Shown: positions 25,339-34,844, numbered from the stretch's first letter. The stretch is 64,000 bases of DNA from Catenovulum adriaticum (GCF_026725475.1 NZ_CP109965.1:2728001-2792000), one strand, 5' to 3'. Notes: generated from the sequence alone by a model not told the origin. Numbers and translations: made by a program.

Positions 25339-26046
25339 TTATTTAACCGTAATAACTAATTTGGCAACAGGGTTCAACCAACGATGAACACGGCTATCTA
25401 CATCAGAAAAACCACCTTCTGCATTAGTATCGCCTAGATTACCCGGATGGATATGAATATTAGCATTACCTTCACTTGAACTTGCACCACTGCCGTTAAC
25501 GCCGCCCATACCAGTTGGGTTTCCAGGTATACCAAGCTCATCAGCAGCACCTGGAACAATTAATTCGTTATTCACTTCTGTTCCTGCATCATAAGCATTT
25601 AGCATCAACGTATAAGTGCCAGCTTGTGAAGGAATTTTCCAACTATCTAAACCCACAAAGCCATCATTAGTTGGCAATAACATAGCAGTTAAAGACAAAT
25701 ACATATTTGTACCTGTATCCAAACTCCCCATATGAGTTGTGCCTGCTAGCGTTGGAGCTGAAGTTAAATCTAAACTAACAGCCCCCACAGCCTCTAACTC
25801 TGTTTTTAATGGGCTAATATCGCCACCTTCAGCCATAGTTTCTAGTGCTGCAGAAGCCGTTTCCCCAACTCGAAACAACGCAGTATTAGCATCATGAGCA
25901 GCTACCAAAATAGGGGTCAGTGCCATTCCCTGAGTGGTATTAACAAATTTGATGTCTAGTTCTGCCGATACAGCAGCGCCTGTCATTAAAATAGAGGTAG
26001 TTGAAAGTGCGATAAAAGATTTTTTAAATGTATTAGTCAATTTCAT
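25339..26046 (-). CDS. Secreted spondin-domain protein
   Basis: 235 residues with a normal signal peptide (KKSFIALSTTSILMTGAAVSA). The spondin-type core is LDIKFVNTTQGMALTPILVA, then MAEGGDISPLKTELE, LPTNDGFVGLDSWKI and YDAGTEVNNELIVPGAAD. The ending (PVAKLVITVK) parallels that of its neighbour (PVAKIIIKRMQ), which shows the two are paralogues. It is the first gene of the spondin-spondin-regulator-kinase set. Confidence 0.84.
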   Translation of the reverse strand: MKLTNTFKKSFIALSTTSILMTGAAVSAELDIKFVNTTQGMALTPILVAAHDANTALFRVGETASAALETMAEGGDISPLKTELEAVGAVSLDLTSAPTLAGTTHMGSLDTGTNMYLSLTAMLLPTNDGFVGLDSWKIPSQAGTYTLMLNAYDAGTEVNNELIVPGAADELGIPGNPTGMGGVNGSGASSSEGNANIHIHPGNLGDTNAEGGFSDVDSRVHRWLNPVAKLVITVK

Positions 26047-26220
26047 TGTCTTGGTTCCTTTATGGGTTCACAAAAATATTCAGTGAGCTTAGTTTGGAAC
26101 AAAGATGTCCTAGCAAAATACTTAAATTCTCATAAAAGTATCACAAGACTAAAATAGAAGAATAAATAACTGATATTGGTTAAAAACAAAATAGAGAAGT
26201 GTAAAAATAGCGAATCACCA

Positions 26221-26254
26221 AAAAACATAAAGCAACCCGTTCAAGAGTTGCTTT
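26221..26254 (-). terminator. Terminator of the phosphoribosyltransferase gene
   Basis: On the minus strand AAAGCAAC pairs with GTTGCTTT across a 10-base loop (26229-26254) and is followed by ATGTTTTTT. Confidence 0.75.
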
Positions 26255-26268
26255 ACTGTGATTGAATG

Positions 26269-26832
26269 TTAAATACCGTACTCATCAAATAGCTTTTTAA
26301 TGGCAGGTTTATTTTCAACGATTTCATCATGCGTTAAACCGTCAAATTCATGTGGAAACACTAACCACTGATCTGATTTATGCAAAAAATAATGAGGCGT
26401 TAATGCCGTTTTATTATTTTCTGGCTTAAACCAAGGCGTTGCAATACGAATGTCTTCAGGCGTATTTCGGCGGCATTTTCGCTTTAATTCATCTAAAATG
26501 GCTTTCACACTTAGCCCTGTATCAAACACATCATCGACAATTAATAGCGAGTCTTCGGCATTAATTGTTTTTACTAAATAGTCTAATCCGTGTACTCTCA
26601 CTTCGCGTCCACGTTGCTCTATGCCTTCATATGACGAGGTTCTAATTGCAATATGATCGGCAGTAACACCACAAACATGCAAGATTTCTTGTAAAGCGAT
26701 ACCTACTGGGGTACCGCCTCGCCATACTGCAACAATGTAGTCAGGTTTAAAGTCGCTTTTAAAAACTTCTAAACCAAGCTTAAATGAGTCGTGCAATAAT
26801 TCGTCTGCACCAATATAATATTTCTTTGGCAT
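26269..26832 (-). CDS. Purine phosphoribosyltransferase (hypoxanthine/guanine type)
   Basis: About 187 residues. The PRPP loop is plain: LLIVDDVFDTGLSVKAIL; the N-terminal part has YIVAVWRGGTPVGIALQE. Enzymes of this type salvage hypoxanthine, xanthine or guanine to the nucleotide. I use ATG 26832 (MPKKYYIGAD) because the family starts there; a GTG at 26868 would add 12 residues. It faces a purine permease gene across a 125-bp region with a GC-rich palindrome, a sensible uptake-plus-salvage pair. Confidence 0.88.
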   Translation of the reverse strand: MPKKYYIGADELLHDSFKLGLEVFKSDFKPDYIVAVWRGGTPVGIALQEILHVCGVTADHIAIRTSSYEGIEQRGREVRVHGLDYLVKTINAEDSLLIVDDVFDTGLSVKAILDELKRKCRRNTPEDIRIATPWFKPENNKTALTPHYFLHKSDQWLVFPHEFDGLTHDEIVENKPAIKKLFDEYGI

Positions 26833-26920
26833 AAAATAAGTAGACCATTTGGGTTGTTTAAATGGCACAATTATAGTCTATATTAACGCTTTAATATATC
26901 TGAAACATTTAAGATCAAAC

Positions 26921-26934
26921 TAGGGCACGCCCTA
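26921..26934. promoter_or_regulatory. GC-rich palindrome between the purine salvage genes
   Basis: TAGGGC-AC-GCCCTA is an exact inverted repeat in the otherwise AT-rich gap between the divergent phosphoribosyltransferase and permease genes. It may be an operator for both. It does not match the E. coli PurR box. Confidence 0.4.
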
Positions 26935-26957
26935 TATTAATTTATAAAGGTTAAGTT

Positions 26958-28253
26958 ATGGAGCAAATCGCTCACTATTTTAATTTTGAAAAACTAAATA
27001 CCAATCTTTCAACTGAGATTAGAGCTGGGGTTACTACATTTTTAACCATGGCGTATATTTTGTTCATTAACCCTCAACTCCTTAGTATTAGTGGTATGCC
27101 TGCACAAGATGTAGCGGTTGCCACTGCAATGGCTGCTGGTGTGGCCTGCTTGATAATGGGGGCTTATGCTAAATTTCCATTTGCACTTGCCCCAGGTATG
27201 GGATTAAACGCTTATTTTACTTTTGGTGTTGTGCAAGGTATGGGAGTGAGTTGGCAAGTTGCACTTGCTGCTGTTTTTGTTGAAGGTTTAATTTTTATTG
27301 CGCTGGCCGCCACTAGTTTCCGTTCAAAAATGATCAATGCAATTCCCAGTACATTAAAAATAGCGACTATGGTGGGCATAGGTTTATTTTTATCTATTAT
27401 TGGCTTTAAAAACGCAGGTTTAACCGTTGATCATGCAGCCACGTTTGTCACCATGGGTGATTTGCATAATCCTGCTGTTTTGTTGTCATTGTTTGGCATT
27501 ATTTTAACCGCCGCTTTAATGCACAAAGGTTATAAGGCAGCACTGCTTATCAGCATTATTGCATTAACGCTTATTGCGTGGGTAACGGGCTTAGCAGACG
27601 CGCCAGATAAATTTTTAACAATCCCTAGCTTCCCAAAAGAAACTTTATTAGCCGTTGATTTTAGCCAAGTATTTACTGGGGCGTTTTTAACGGTAGTAAT
27701 CGCGTTTTTATTTGTAGATATATTTGATACCGCAGGTACTTTAATTGGCACTGGCCGAGCGGCTGGCTTACTCGATAAAAAAGGTGAATTACCGGGCGCT
27801 GAAAAAGCTTTTATGGCCGATGCTGTTGGTACAACAGCTGGTTCATTGTTAGGCACCAGCACTGTAACTACCTATGTTGAGTCAGCATCAGGGATTCAAT
27901 CTGGCGGGCGTAGCGGCATGACAGCAATAGTGGTTGGCCTATTATTTTTAGTCTCTCTATTTTTAACGCCTATTTTTATTGCAGTACCTGCACTAGCCAC
28001 AGCTCCGGCTTTAATTGTTGTGGGTGCGTTAATGATGCTTGGTGCCAAAGATGTAGACTGGCTTAAAATTGATGAGTCTGTGCCTGCGTTTTTAACCGTC
28101 ATTGCAATGCCATTTACTTTTTCGATCGCACACGGTATTACGCTTGGTATTATTTCTTATGTCGCGATTAAAGTACTTACAGGCCAATGGAAACAAGTTA
28201 ATTTATTTATGTGGTTTTTAGCGATTGCACTCAGCATTTATCATATGAGTTAA
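26958..28253 (+). CDS. NCS2 purine permease (AzgA/PbuG type)
   Basis: A 431-residue transporter with about 12-14 membrane segments. Family marks: TEIRAGVTTFLTMAYILFIN at the start, APGMGLNAYFTF, FLFVDIFDTAGTLIGT and GTSTVTTYVESASGI with its conserved Glu. AzgA-like members import adenine, guanine or hypoxanthine with protons. AAAGG precedes the ATG. Position opposite a purine phosphoribosyltransferase supports the assignment. Confidence 0.93.
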   Translation: MEQIAHYFNFEKLNTNLSTEIRAGVTTFLTMAYILFINPQLLSISGMPAQDVAVATAMAAGVACLIMGAYAKFPFALAPGMGLNAYFTFGVVQGMGVSWQVALAAVFVEGLIFIALAATSFRSKMINAIPSTLKIATMVGIGLFLSIIGFKNAGLTVDHAATFVTMGDLHNPAVLLSLFGIILTAALMHKGYKAALLISIIALTLIAWVTGLADAPDKFLTIPSFPKETLLAVDFSQVFTGAFLTVVIAFLFVDIFDTAGTLIGTGRAAGLLDKKGELPGAEKAFMADAVGTTAGSLLGTSTVTTYVESASGIQSGGRSGMTAIVVGLLFLVSLFLTPIFIAVPALATAPALIVVGALMMLGAKDVDWLKIDESVPAFLTVIAMPFTFSIAHGITLGIISYVAIKVLTGQWKQVNLFMWFLAIALSIYHMS

Positions 28254-28264
28254 TCAACTTGGCG

Positions 28265-28304
28265 AACATGACAGCTTTAACCGGAGCTGTCATGTTTGCT
28301 TATT
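28265..28304 (+). terminator. Terminator downstream of the purine permease
   Basis: AACATGACAGCT (28265-28276) pairs perfectly with AGCTGTCATGTT (28285-28296), followed by a T-rich stretch. Confidence 0.75.
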
Positions 28305-28378
28305 AGGTTTTTGAATGTCGTCACTTTACTATCTCTTAAGATGTCGGCTTAATATTAATGAAACGCTCTATATTAACA

Positions 28379-31300
28379 TTAACGAAATTCCCTAGATTCA
28401 GTTTGTAACTTAGACAAAGTATCCGTCATATCAATTAATTTACCCGCGATCACATGTAGTACTTCACCTTCTTTCTCAACAATCCCCTTCACCATTAAAA
28501 TTTTTGCGCTCATAAAAATTTTCTTTTGAGCATTGGCGGTACCAGCCCACACTACCAAGTTAATATTGCCTGTGTCATCCTCTAAGGTAATAAAAGTAAC
28601 CCCACCCGCTGTGCCTGGTGCTTGCTTACCTGTTACTACGCCAACCACAGTCACTAAAGATTGATGTGGTTTATTAGTAAGTGCTTGCATACGAGTAAAA
28701 GGTTTAAGCAAGCCTGCTTCATCTAATAATTGAATTGGGTGTTTTGCTAATGTTAAACCTGTAGCGGCATAATCTTCTGTTAAGTCATCCAATTCAGAAG
28801 GCGTAATAGCAAAATGGTTACGCTCGTTGACCTGGGCGAATAAAGGCAAGTTATCATCCTGATTCATAAGCGCCCACCGGCTTTGATAACGATTACCAGA
28901 TAAACAATTTAAAGCATTAGCGCTCGCAAGTTGTTGGAGATCTTTATGGTTGATTTCAAGCTGTTTAAGATGAGCCAAAGTTTGGTAACCAGATGCTGGT
29001 CGGTTTGATAACAAGGTTTTAATCGCTGTCGCTGACAGCCCTTTTATTTTATTTAGTCCTAAACGAATTGCCAGCTTGTTATGCTCAGATTCCAGACTAT
29101 GCTCTGCCTGTGAAGCATTCAGACACACTGGCAAAATATTAATTTGATGGCGTTTAGCATCTTGCACCAATTGTGATGCGCTATAAAACCCCATAGGCAA
29201 GCTATTTAATAACGCGGTATAAAATATGGCAGGATAATAATACTTAAGCCAAGCCGAAACATAAGCTAAAACGGCAAATGAAGCCGAATGGCTTTCAGGA
29301 AAACCATATTCGCCAAAACCACAGATTTGCTCAAATATTCGTTCAGCAAAAGCTTGTTGGTAACCACGAGCAAGCATGCCATCAATCAATTTGTGTTTAA
29401 ATTGCAAAAGCTCACCAGTTTTTTTCCAACTGGCCATAGCTCGTCTTAAATGGTCTGCTTCGCCACCACTAAAACCTGCTGCGACCATAGCCAGTTTAAT
29501 AACCTGCTCCTGAAAAATTGGTACACCTAAGGTGCGTTCTAATACAGCTTTAACGTCTGGTGATGGATATTCTATTTTTTCATGTCCATCTCGGCGCTTT
29601 AAAAACGGGTGCACCATATCACCCTGAATAGGGCCAGGACGCACGATAGCGATTTGAATCACCAAGTCATAATAAGTTTTAGGTTTAAGCCTAGGTAACA
29701 TGCTCATTTGCGCGCGCGATTCAATTTGAAACACGCCCACAGTGTCCGCTTTTTGAATCATTTGATAAACCTGTTTATCATCTTGCATTCGAGTTATGTC
29801 CGCAATGCTTAACTGCTGGCCGTAATGCGCTTTAATCAAAGTAAAAGATTTTTGAATTGCAGTGAGCATGCCCAGAGCCAATATATCAACTTTTAATAAA
29901 CCCAAAGATTCTAAATCGTCTTTATCCCACTGAATAACAGTACGTTCTGCCATTGAAGCATTTTCAACAGGGACTAATTCATACAAGGGTCCGGCAGATA
30001 TAACAAAGCCCCCTACATGTTGAGATAAATGACGCGGAAAACCCAAAATAGCCTCAACCAATTCAATAAACTGGCGTCCTTTGTTTGAATCTGGCTGTAA
30101 ACCAAGTTCAATTATTTGGCTTTGCCAGCTAACTTGTTTAGTTCGCCGGTTAATATTTTTAATAAAAAACTCAAGTTGTGCCGTTTCAATCGATAAAGCT
30201 TTTCCCACCTCTCTAATTGCACTTTTAAGTCTAAAAGTAATAACAGTCGCGGCGATAGCTGTCCGTTTTCGTCCATATTTTTGATAAATATATTGGATCA
30301 CTTCTTCGCGCCTTTCGTGTTCAAAATCAACATCAATATCCGGCGGTTCATTACGTTCTTTACTAATAAAACGTTCAAATAAAACCGATATCTGACGAGG
30401 ATCGACCGACGTAATTTCAAGGCAATAACAAACTATTGAGTTGGCGGCCGAGCCTCGTCCTTGATATAAAATGCCTTTTTGCTGAGCAAATTTAACAACA
30501 TCATGAATGGTTAAAAAATAATAAGGATAGTTAAGTGTTGCTATCAGCTCTAACTCTTTATTAATTGTCTCTTGAATTGATTCGCTCACCCCCATCGGAA
30601 AACGCCTTTTACAGCCTTGTTCAACCAAGCTTTTTAAATACGCCATTGGTGAATACCCAGAAGGTACTAATTCAGTAGGGTATTCATAGCTCAGTTCAGA
30701 TAAATTAAACTGGCAAAGTTCGGCTATTTTTACTGATTCAGCAAGCCAATCTGATGGGTATAACTTTTCCAGCTTATTGAGTGAACGTAAGCAACGCTCT
30801 GAGTTAGACAGCAATTGATGCCCTAACTGTTCAACCGGAACAAGTCGCTTAATTGACGTTAATGTGTGCTGTAAAGGCAGGCGGTTTGCGGTATGCATTA
30901 ATACGCCACCACACGCCACTACAGGGATATTCCAGCGCTCCGCTAAAGCGGAACTGTATTGAAGGCTATATTTTTCATCGTGAACTAAATGTCGTTGACA
31001 GCCAATCCAAAGTCGTGATGAATGATATTGTAGTAGCCAACGTGCTCGGTTTTCATTTTCTGCTTGTTGCTCTGGTTTTTTATCAGGCAGCCAAATGCAC
31101 AGGCAGTGCTTTACTGACATTAAATCCCATTGCTCTAGCTGGTATTCACCTTTTTCACTTCGTCTGCGAGCATTACTAATAATACGGCATAATTCAGCAT
31201 AAGCTTGCCGGTTTGGGCACAATAAAATAAATTCAAAACTTGGGGTTAATTTAAACAAGCTGCCGATAATTAATTTAATGCCTAATTTGTGTTGCTTGAT

Positions 31301-31459
31301 TGCTGTATGCGCTTTGACAATTCCGGCAACAGAACATTCATCTGTAATCGCTAAGGCGCTATAATTTAAAAAAGAAGCTTGCAAAACCAGCTCTTGCGGA
31401 TGAGATGCGCCGGTTAAAAATGAAAAGTTACTTTGGCAAAATAGCTCGGCATAGTGCAT
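28379..31459 (-). CDS. dnaE2: Error-prone DNA polymerase DnaE2 (ImuC)
   Basis: A 1026-residue C-family polymerase. N-terminal PHP domain (MHYAELFCQSNFSFLTGASH), catalytic aspartates in PDIDVDFEHERR, and a C-terminal OB domain (VTFITLEDDTGNINLVVW). DnaE2 extends over damaged templates together with ImuA and ImuB. I start at ATG 31459, where the PHP domain begins; upstream in-frame codons add residues with no family match. It is 11 bp after imuB in the cassette imuA-imuB-dnaE2, controlled by the LexA box at 33574. Confidence 0.95.
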   Translation of the reverse strand: MHYAELFCQSNFSFLTGASHPQELVLQASFLNYSALAITDECSVAGIVKAHTAIKQHKLGIKLIIGSLFKLTPSFEFILLCPNRQAYAELCRIISNARRRSEKGEYQLEQWDLMSVKHCLCIWLPDKKPEQQAENENRARWLLQYHSSRLWIGCQRHLVHDEKYSLQYSSALAERWNIPVVACGGVLMHTANRLPLQHTLTSIKRLVPVEQLGHQLLSNSERCLRSLNKLEKLYPSDWLAESVKIAELCQFNLSELSYEYPTELVPSGYSPMAYLKSLVEQGCKRRFPMGVSESIQETINKELELIATLNYPYYFLTIHDVVKFAQQKGILYQGRGSAANSIVCYCLEITSVDPRQISVLFERFISKERNEPPDIDVDFEHERREEVIQYIYQKYGRKRTAIAATVITFRLKSAIREVGKALSIETAQLEFFIKNINRRTKQVSWQSQIIELGLQPDSNKGRQFIELVEAILGFPRHLSQHVGGFVISAGPLYELVPVENASMAERTVIQWDKDDLESLGLLKVDILALGMLTAIQKSFTLIKAHYGQQLSIADITRMQDDKQVYQMIQKADTVGVFQIESRAQMSMLPRLKPKTYYDLVIQIAIVRPGPIQGDMVHPFLKRRDGHEKIEYPSPDVKAVLERTLGVPIFQEQVIKLAMVAAGFSGGEADHLRRAMASWKKTGELLQFKHKLIDGMLARGYQQAFAERIFEQICGFGEYGFPESHSASFAVLAYVSAWLKYYYPAIFYTALLNSLPMGFYSASQLVQDAKRHQINILPVCLNASQAEHSLESEHNKLAIRLGLNKIKGLSATAIKTLLSNRPASGYQTLAHLKQLEINHKDLQQLASANALNCLSGNRYQSRWALMNQDDNLPLFAQVNERNHFAITPSELDDLTEDYAATGLTLAKHPIQLLDEAGLLKPFTRMQALTNKPHQSLVTVVGVVTGKQAPGTAGGVTFITLEDDTGNINLVVWAGTANAQKKIFMSAKILMVKGIVEKEGEVLHVIAGKLIDMTDTLSKLQTESREFR

Positions 31460-31470
31460 TTGATGACCTA

Positions 31471-32874
31471 TTAACAAAATAAACCATGAACAAACCATTT
31501 TTGCTGGCGTGTTTTAAAAATCCACAGCCAACGGCCTTGAACACTGCGAGCTATGTAATAATCTCGGCAAATCGCTTGATTATCCCACCAGCCAGCATTA
31601 ATCCGTTCAGGGCCATGTAAAACGGTGACCTGTTCAGTTAAAACCTGAGGCACAGGTAAAATAAAACTTGGCCTAATTTTAGGCAGTTGAGTAATGTCAT
31701 TATCGGTTTGAGTCAATGGAAAACACCATTGACTGGCTTTTTCTGGACGATGATCATTAATCAGTTTAACACCCCTCACTTGTGTTTTGCCCAGCTTGGC
31801 TTGCAAGCGCTCCACTAATTCCTCTGCGGTACATTCGGGTTGATGTGCTGCGAACATATCATGCTCTGTTGCTATCAAATCTGATAACTGATCAGCTTTG
31901 ACACTAATTTCAATCACAGGCGACGCTAACTTGAGAGATTCAAAGGTAAGCTGGCTCAGCTCTAACCACTTATCGGCCTTATATTCACCCTGAGCTGAAC
32001 CCACGTGAATTTGCATATTATCTGCATCTCGAAGTATCAGTTCTATCTCAATTTGATGAGTTTGCTTGCCTCTTATTTTTAAAAATTGCTCTAATAGCTG
32101 ATAAATTTTCAACAAGGGTTTAAACAAATAAGATAAATGGCTTAACTCAAATAATAACGAGAGATGATATTGAAAAGTTTCAGGCGGATGATAAAAATCA
32201 ACCGGCGTGGTTAATTGCCCCGTTAAACGACCGATATAAGTTAATAATTCCGCATCAAATCGTTTAGCTAGCTCAGCCAAAGGCATATTTAATAAATCTC
32301 TAACTCGTAAAATCCCTACTCGGTTTAAGCTTTCTATGGTTTTGCTAGATAACTCAGTTTGCTTCAAAAAGTATTGGTTAAGCTGCTGGGTAATTTTAAA
32401 TTTGTCAGTTAATATTTTATTGAAGTTATGCTGAGCTAATAATTTTGCGCCATATGGAGAATCAGCCGTAGCATACTGATAATTCTTAATTATTTTATTT
32501 AAATGCTTATGGATAACTTGCCAGTAATGTTCAGGACTTTTATATAACTCAAGCATAGCGCTGACTTTAAGTAATAAACCATTTGGTGGGCTTAAACTAA
32601 TATCAGCGGTGACCCAATAAAGCCATTGAGCAATTTGAATCAGCTCTTTTTTTTGTTTTTCATCATCATATGGATAAACTTTTAATTCACGACACAAAGC
32701 CGCTGCGGAACCTAAGCCCATGCCTTTTTTAAGCCCTGCATTTTGAGCAGCTTGATTTAATTGCACTAATTGATTTTTTTGTCCTTGAACAATCGCAATA
32801 GGCTGTTCTTTTAACTCAGTCAATAAGGTATTCAACTGTAAAGCCGGAAAGTGTAAATATAACCAAAGACGCAT
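31471..32874 (-). CDS. imuB: Y-family polymerase-like mutagenesis protein ImuB
   Basis: A 467-residue DinB-like protein. The order palm, fingers, thumb (HhH-like GILRVRDLLNMPLAELAKRF) and little finger is recognisable, but the acidic catalytic positions are absent: the N-terminal segment reads LWLYLHFPAL with no metal-binding Asp, and the place of the SIDE motif reads KVSAMLELY. This is typical of ImuB, which acts as an adaptor between ImuA, DnaE2 and the sliding clamp. I use ATG 32874 behind GAGGA; the GTG one codon upstream is less likely. Confidence 0.92.
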   Translation of the reverse strand: MRLWLYLHFPALQLNTLLTELKEQPIAIVQGQKNQLVQLNQAAQNAGLKKGMGLGSAAALCRELKVYPYDDEKQKKELIQIAQWLYWVTADISLSPPNGLLLKVSAMLELYKSPEHYWQVIHKHLNKIIKNYQYATADSPYGAKLLAQHNFNKILTDKFKITQQLNQYFLKQTELSSKTIESLNRVGILRVRDLLNMPLAELAKRFDAELLTYIGRLTGQLTTPVDFYHPPETFQYHLSLLFELSHLSYLFKPLLKIYQLLEQFLKIRGKQTHQIEIELILRDADNMQIHVGSAQGEYKADKWLELSQLTFESLKLASPVIEISVKADQLSDLIATEHDMFAAHQPECTAEELVERLQAKLGKTQVRGVKLINDHRPEKASQWCFPLTQTDNDITQLPKIRPSFILPVPQVLTEQVTVLHGPERINAGWWDNQAICRDYYIARSVQGRWLWIFKTRQQKWFVHGLFC

Positions 32875-32887
32875 CACATTCCTCTGC

Positions 32888-33565
32888 TTAAGCCGATGTA
32901 GCGGCAGGAAAAGTTAAAATATTTTTTGGCCGACTTGGCTGTATTAATTCAGGCCACCGAGACGACATATCAATATTAAACGCTTTACTCGGCCAGCCAC
33001 ATTTTCGCTTATTAACTTTAGCTAATAAGCCTGATGATTGCGCGTATAAAGATAAACTGAGCTCCAACGGTAGTGAAATACGCTCAAGTCTTTCTGCTCT
33101 AAATAATATATGGCGACATTGGCCTTTTTCGCAGGCAAGTTGAAAGCGTTTAATTTGATGTATTGCTAATTCATTTTCTGGCCAAAACAAAACGCTATGG
33201 CAACTGCCGCTGGATAAACATTGTTCTACAGCCCAAAGCGAATCTTTAAAATTATCAGGTTGGATAACCAAAATATTCTTTAACTTTATCCCCTGCGCTG
33301 AAAACATTTGTGCATTTACATGAGCTGGCGGTGAAACTAAAACTAAGAGTCTCGTTGAGTCTGAATATAACGAAGGCATCAATAGCCTTAATTCACCAAT
33401 TGCTGTTTGGCTTAATAATTCAATGACACCAATTTGAGTTAAGCCACCATTCAAAGCGTGATCAAGCTCCCCGTAACCTGTTTCTGTTACATTTTGAGTT
33501 TGGCGTTGAGTACTCGCATTAAAAATCAGCTGTTGGCGCTGAAGCAGTTCAATAATATTATTCAT
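32888..33565 (-). CDS. imuA: ImuA (RecA/SulA-like mutagenesis accessory protein)
   Basis: About 225 residues, starting MNNIIELLQRQQLIFNAST. It has a RecA-like fold (GYGELDHALNGGLTQIGVIELL) without a normal Walker A, as usual in ImuA; HILFRAERLERISLPLELSL follows. The frame is open for another 219 bp upstream, but that stretch crosses the LexA box and tRNA-Leu and has no family match, so the ATG at 33565 is taken. It leads the SOS mutagenesis operon. Confidence 0.9.
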   Translation of the reverse strand: MNNIIELLQRQQLIFNASTQRQTQNVTETGYGELDHALNGGLTQIGVIELLSQTAIGELRLLMPSLYSDSTRLLVLVSPPAHVNAQMFSAQGIKLKNILVIQPDNFKDSLWAVEQCLSSGSCHSVLFWPENELAIHQIKRFQLACEKGQCRHILFRAERLERISLPLELSLSLYAQSSGLLAKVNKRKCGWPSKAFNIDMSSRWPELIQPSRPKNILTFPAATSA

Positions 33566-33573
33566 AATCACAC

Positions 33574-33589
33574 CTGTATATAAACACAG
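33574..33589 (-). promoter_or_regulatory. LexA (SOS) box upstream of imuA
   Basis: CTGTATATAAACACAG keeps both CTG/CAG ends and the AT-rich N10 core of the gammaproteobacterial LexA site. It lies 8 bp before the imuA start codon, where it would block transcription start. Confidence 0.88.
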
Positions 33590-33754
33590 TATAATTAATA
33601 AATAGTTGAATGCAATCTGAAGGAAGCGATAAAAAACCATCAAACCGAAAATTAATTCAGTTTTAAAAGGTAAATGATTGGAAATAAAAGAAAACTTAGA
33701 TTTAAATCGTAACGAAAAATTTAAGAGGGGATAATCAATAAAACAACTAAGAAA

Positions 33755-33840
33755 TGGTGCCCGGAGCCGGACTTGAACCGGCACGCTCTATGAGCGAGGG
33801 ATTTTAAATCCCTTGTGTCTACCAATTCCACCACCCGGGC
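33755..33840 (-). tRNA. tRNA-Leu (anticodon UAA)
   Basis: The minus strand begins GCCCGGGTGGTGGAATTGG and ends TTCAAGTCCGGCTCCGGGCACCA in two arms; the anticodon loop reads TTTAAAA with TAA in the middle, and the long variable arm (CGCTCATAGAGCG) is typical of tRNA-Leu. CCA is encoded. It is the last gene of the tRNA operon. Confidence 0.97.
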
Positions 33841-33901
33841 GACACTAATTACATTAAACTGATGTGGATTCAGTTTTATTTTCATTTCCGGCTATAAATA
33901 A

Positions 33902-34055
33902 CCGAACTGCTTACCTAAAATGAGATACTGATTACAGATGCACTTTTTATTGTAAGCTTATTGTTTAAATGGTGCCGACTGTGTGAGCCGAACTGCTTAC
34001 CTAAAATGAGATACTGATTACAGATGCACTTTTTATTGTAAGCTTATTGTTTAAA

Positions 34056-34067
<12 letters not shown>
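33902..34067 (-). repeat. Tandem repeat of a degenerate tRNA-Thr 3' half
   Basis: An 80-bp unit occurs at 33902-33981 and, identically, at 33988-34067 (period 86 bp), directly 3' of tRNA-Thr. In the sense direction each unit carries CTGTAATCAGTA (close to the anticodon arm of tRNA-Thr) and AGCAGTTCGG (close to its T arm); its upstream boundary is the authentic 3' end CAGTCGGCACCA. Between the two units this 12-base 3' end, with CCA, is present a second time without a tRNA body. Confidence 0.8.
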
Positions 34068-34131
<64 letters not shown>

Positions 34132-34266
34132 ACACTAAAACAATGAAATTTTGCTAAAAAATTAGCATTTCGTTTGATGTTAATATCAATCAAAGGAAAA
34201 GTTAAACCATTTATTGGAGGGATAAACGGTATTCATTAATGGCATTTATTAAATCTAATAAAAATA

Positions 34267-34579
34267 GATTTTCAAAACCAAAAATGGTGTCCATAAGCAG
34301 AATTGACCTAATCCAACAAACATGGGATTTTCAAAACCAAAAATGGTGTCCATAAGCAGAATTGACCTAATCCAACAAACGAGGGATTTTCAAAACCAAA
34401 AATGGTGCCCATAAACGGAATTGACCTAATCCAACAAACGAGGGATTTTCAAAACCAAAAATGGTGCCCATAAGCGGAATTGACCTAATCCAACAAACAT
34501 GGGATTTTCAAAACCAAAAATGGTGCCCATAAGCGGAATTGACCTAATCCAACAAACATGGGATTTTCAAAACCAAAAA
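34267..34579 (-). repeat. 59-bp tandem repeats derived from the 3' half of tRNA-Phe
   Basis: Five full 59-bp units start at 34267, 34326, 34385, 34444 and 34503, with an 18-bp partial unit at 34562 that runs into tRNA-Phe. In the sense direction each unit reads, after a short TTTTTGGTT spacer, TTGAAAATC (as in the tRNA-Phe anticodon loop), a changed middle, then AATTCCGCTTATGGGCACCA or a close variant, where tRNA-Phe has GATTCCGCCTCTGGGCACCA. So every unit is a decayed tRNA-Phe 3' half that still ends in CCA. Confidence 0.88.
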
Positions 34580-34655
34580 TGGTGCCCAGAGGCGGAATCG
34601 AACCACCGACACGGGGATTTTCAATCCCCTGCTCTACCGACTGAGCTATCTGGGC
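34580..34655 (-). tRNA. tRNA-Phe (anticodon GAA), second in operon
   Basis: A 76-nt cloverleaf: GCCCAGATAGCTCAG, anticodon arm GGGGATTGAAAATCCCC with GAA, T arm with GTTCGATTC, and TCTGGGCACCA at the 3' end. It is followed by five degenerate 3'-half repeats. Confidence 0.97.
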
Positions 34656-34709
34656 ATACAGGTTCCAGTTTTGTTTCTCTGGAATAAGTGACTCAAACTC
34701 AATTTAAAA

Positions 34710-34785
<76 letters not shown>

Positions 34786-34844
34786 ACATATAAATTGTGC
34801 AAGGTACTTTGATGATTTTTTACATTTAGATATTAAATCTAAAA

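Noticed and set aside
33566..33784. Upstream extension of imuA by 73 codons
   Set aside because: The extension crosses the LexA box and the 3' end of tRNA-Leu and has no similarity to ImuA.
34267..34579. CRISPR-like array
   Set aside because: The 59-bp units are continuous, with no unique spacers between constant repeats, and are clearly related to tRNA-Phe; no cas genes are present.
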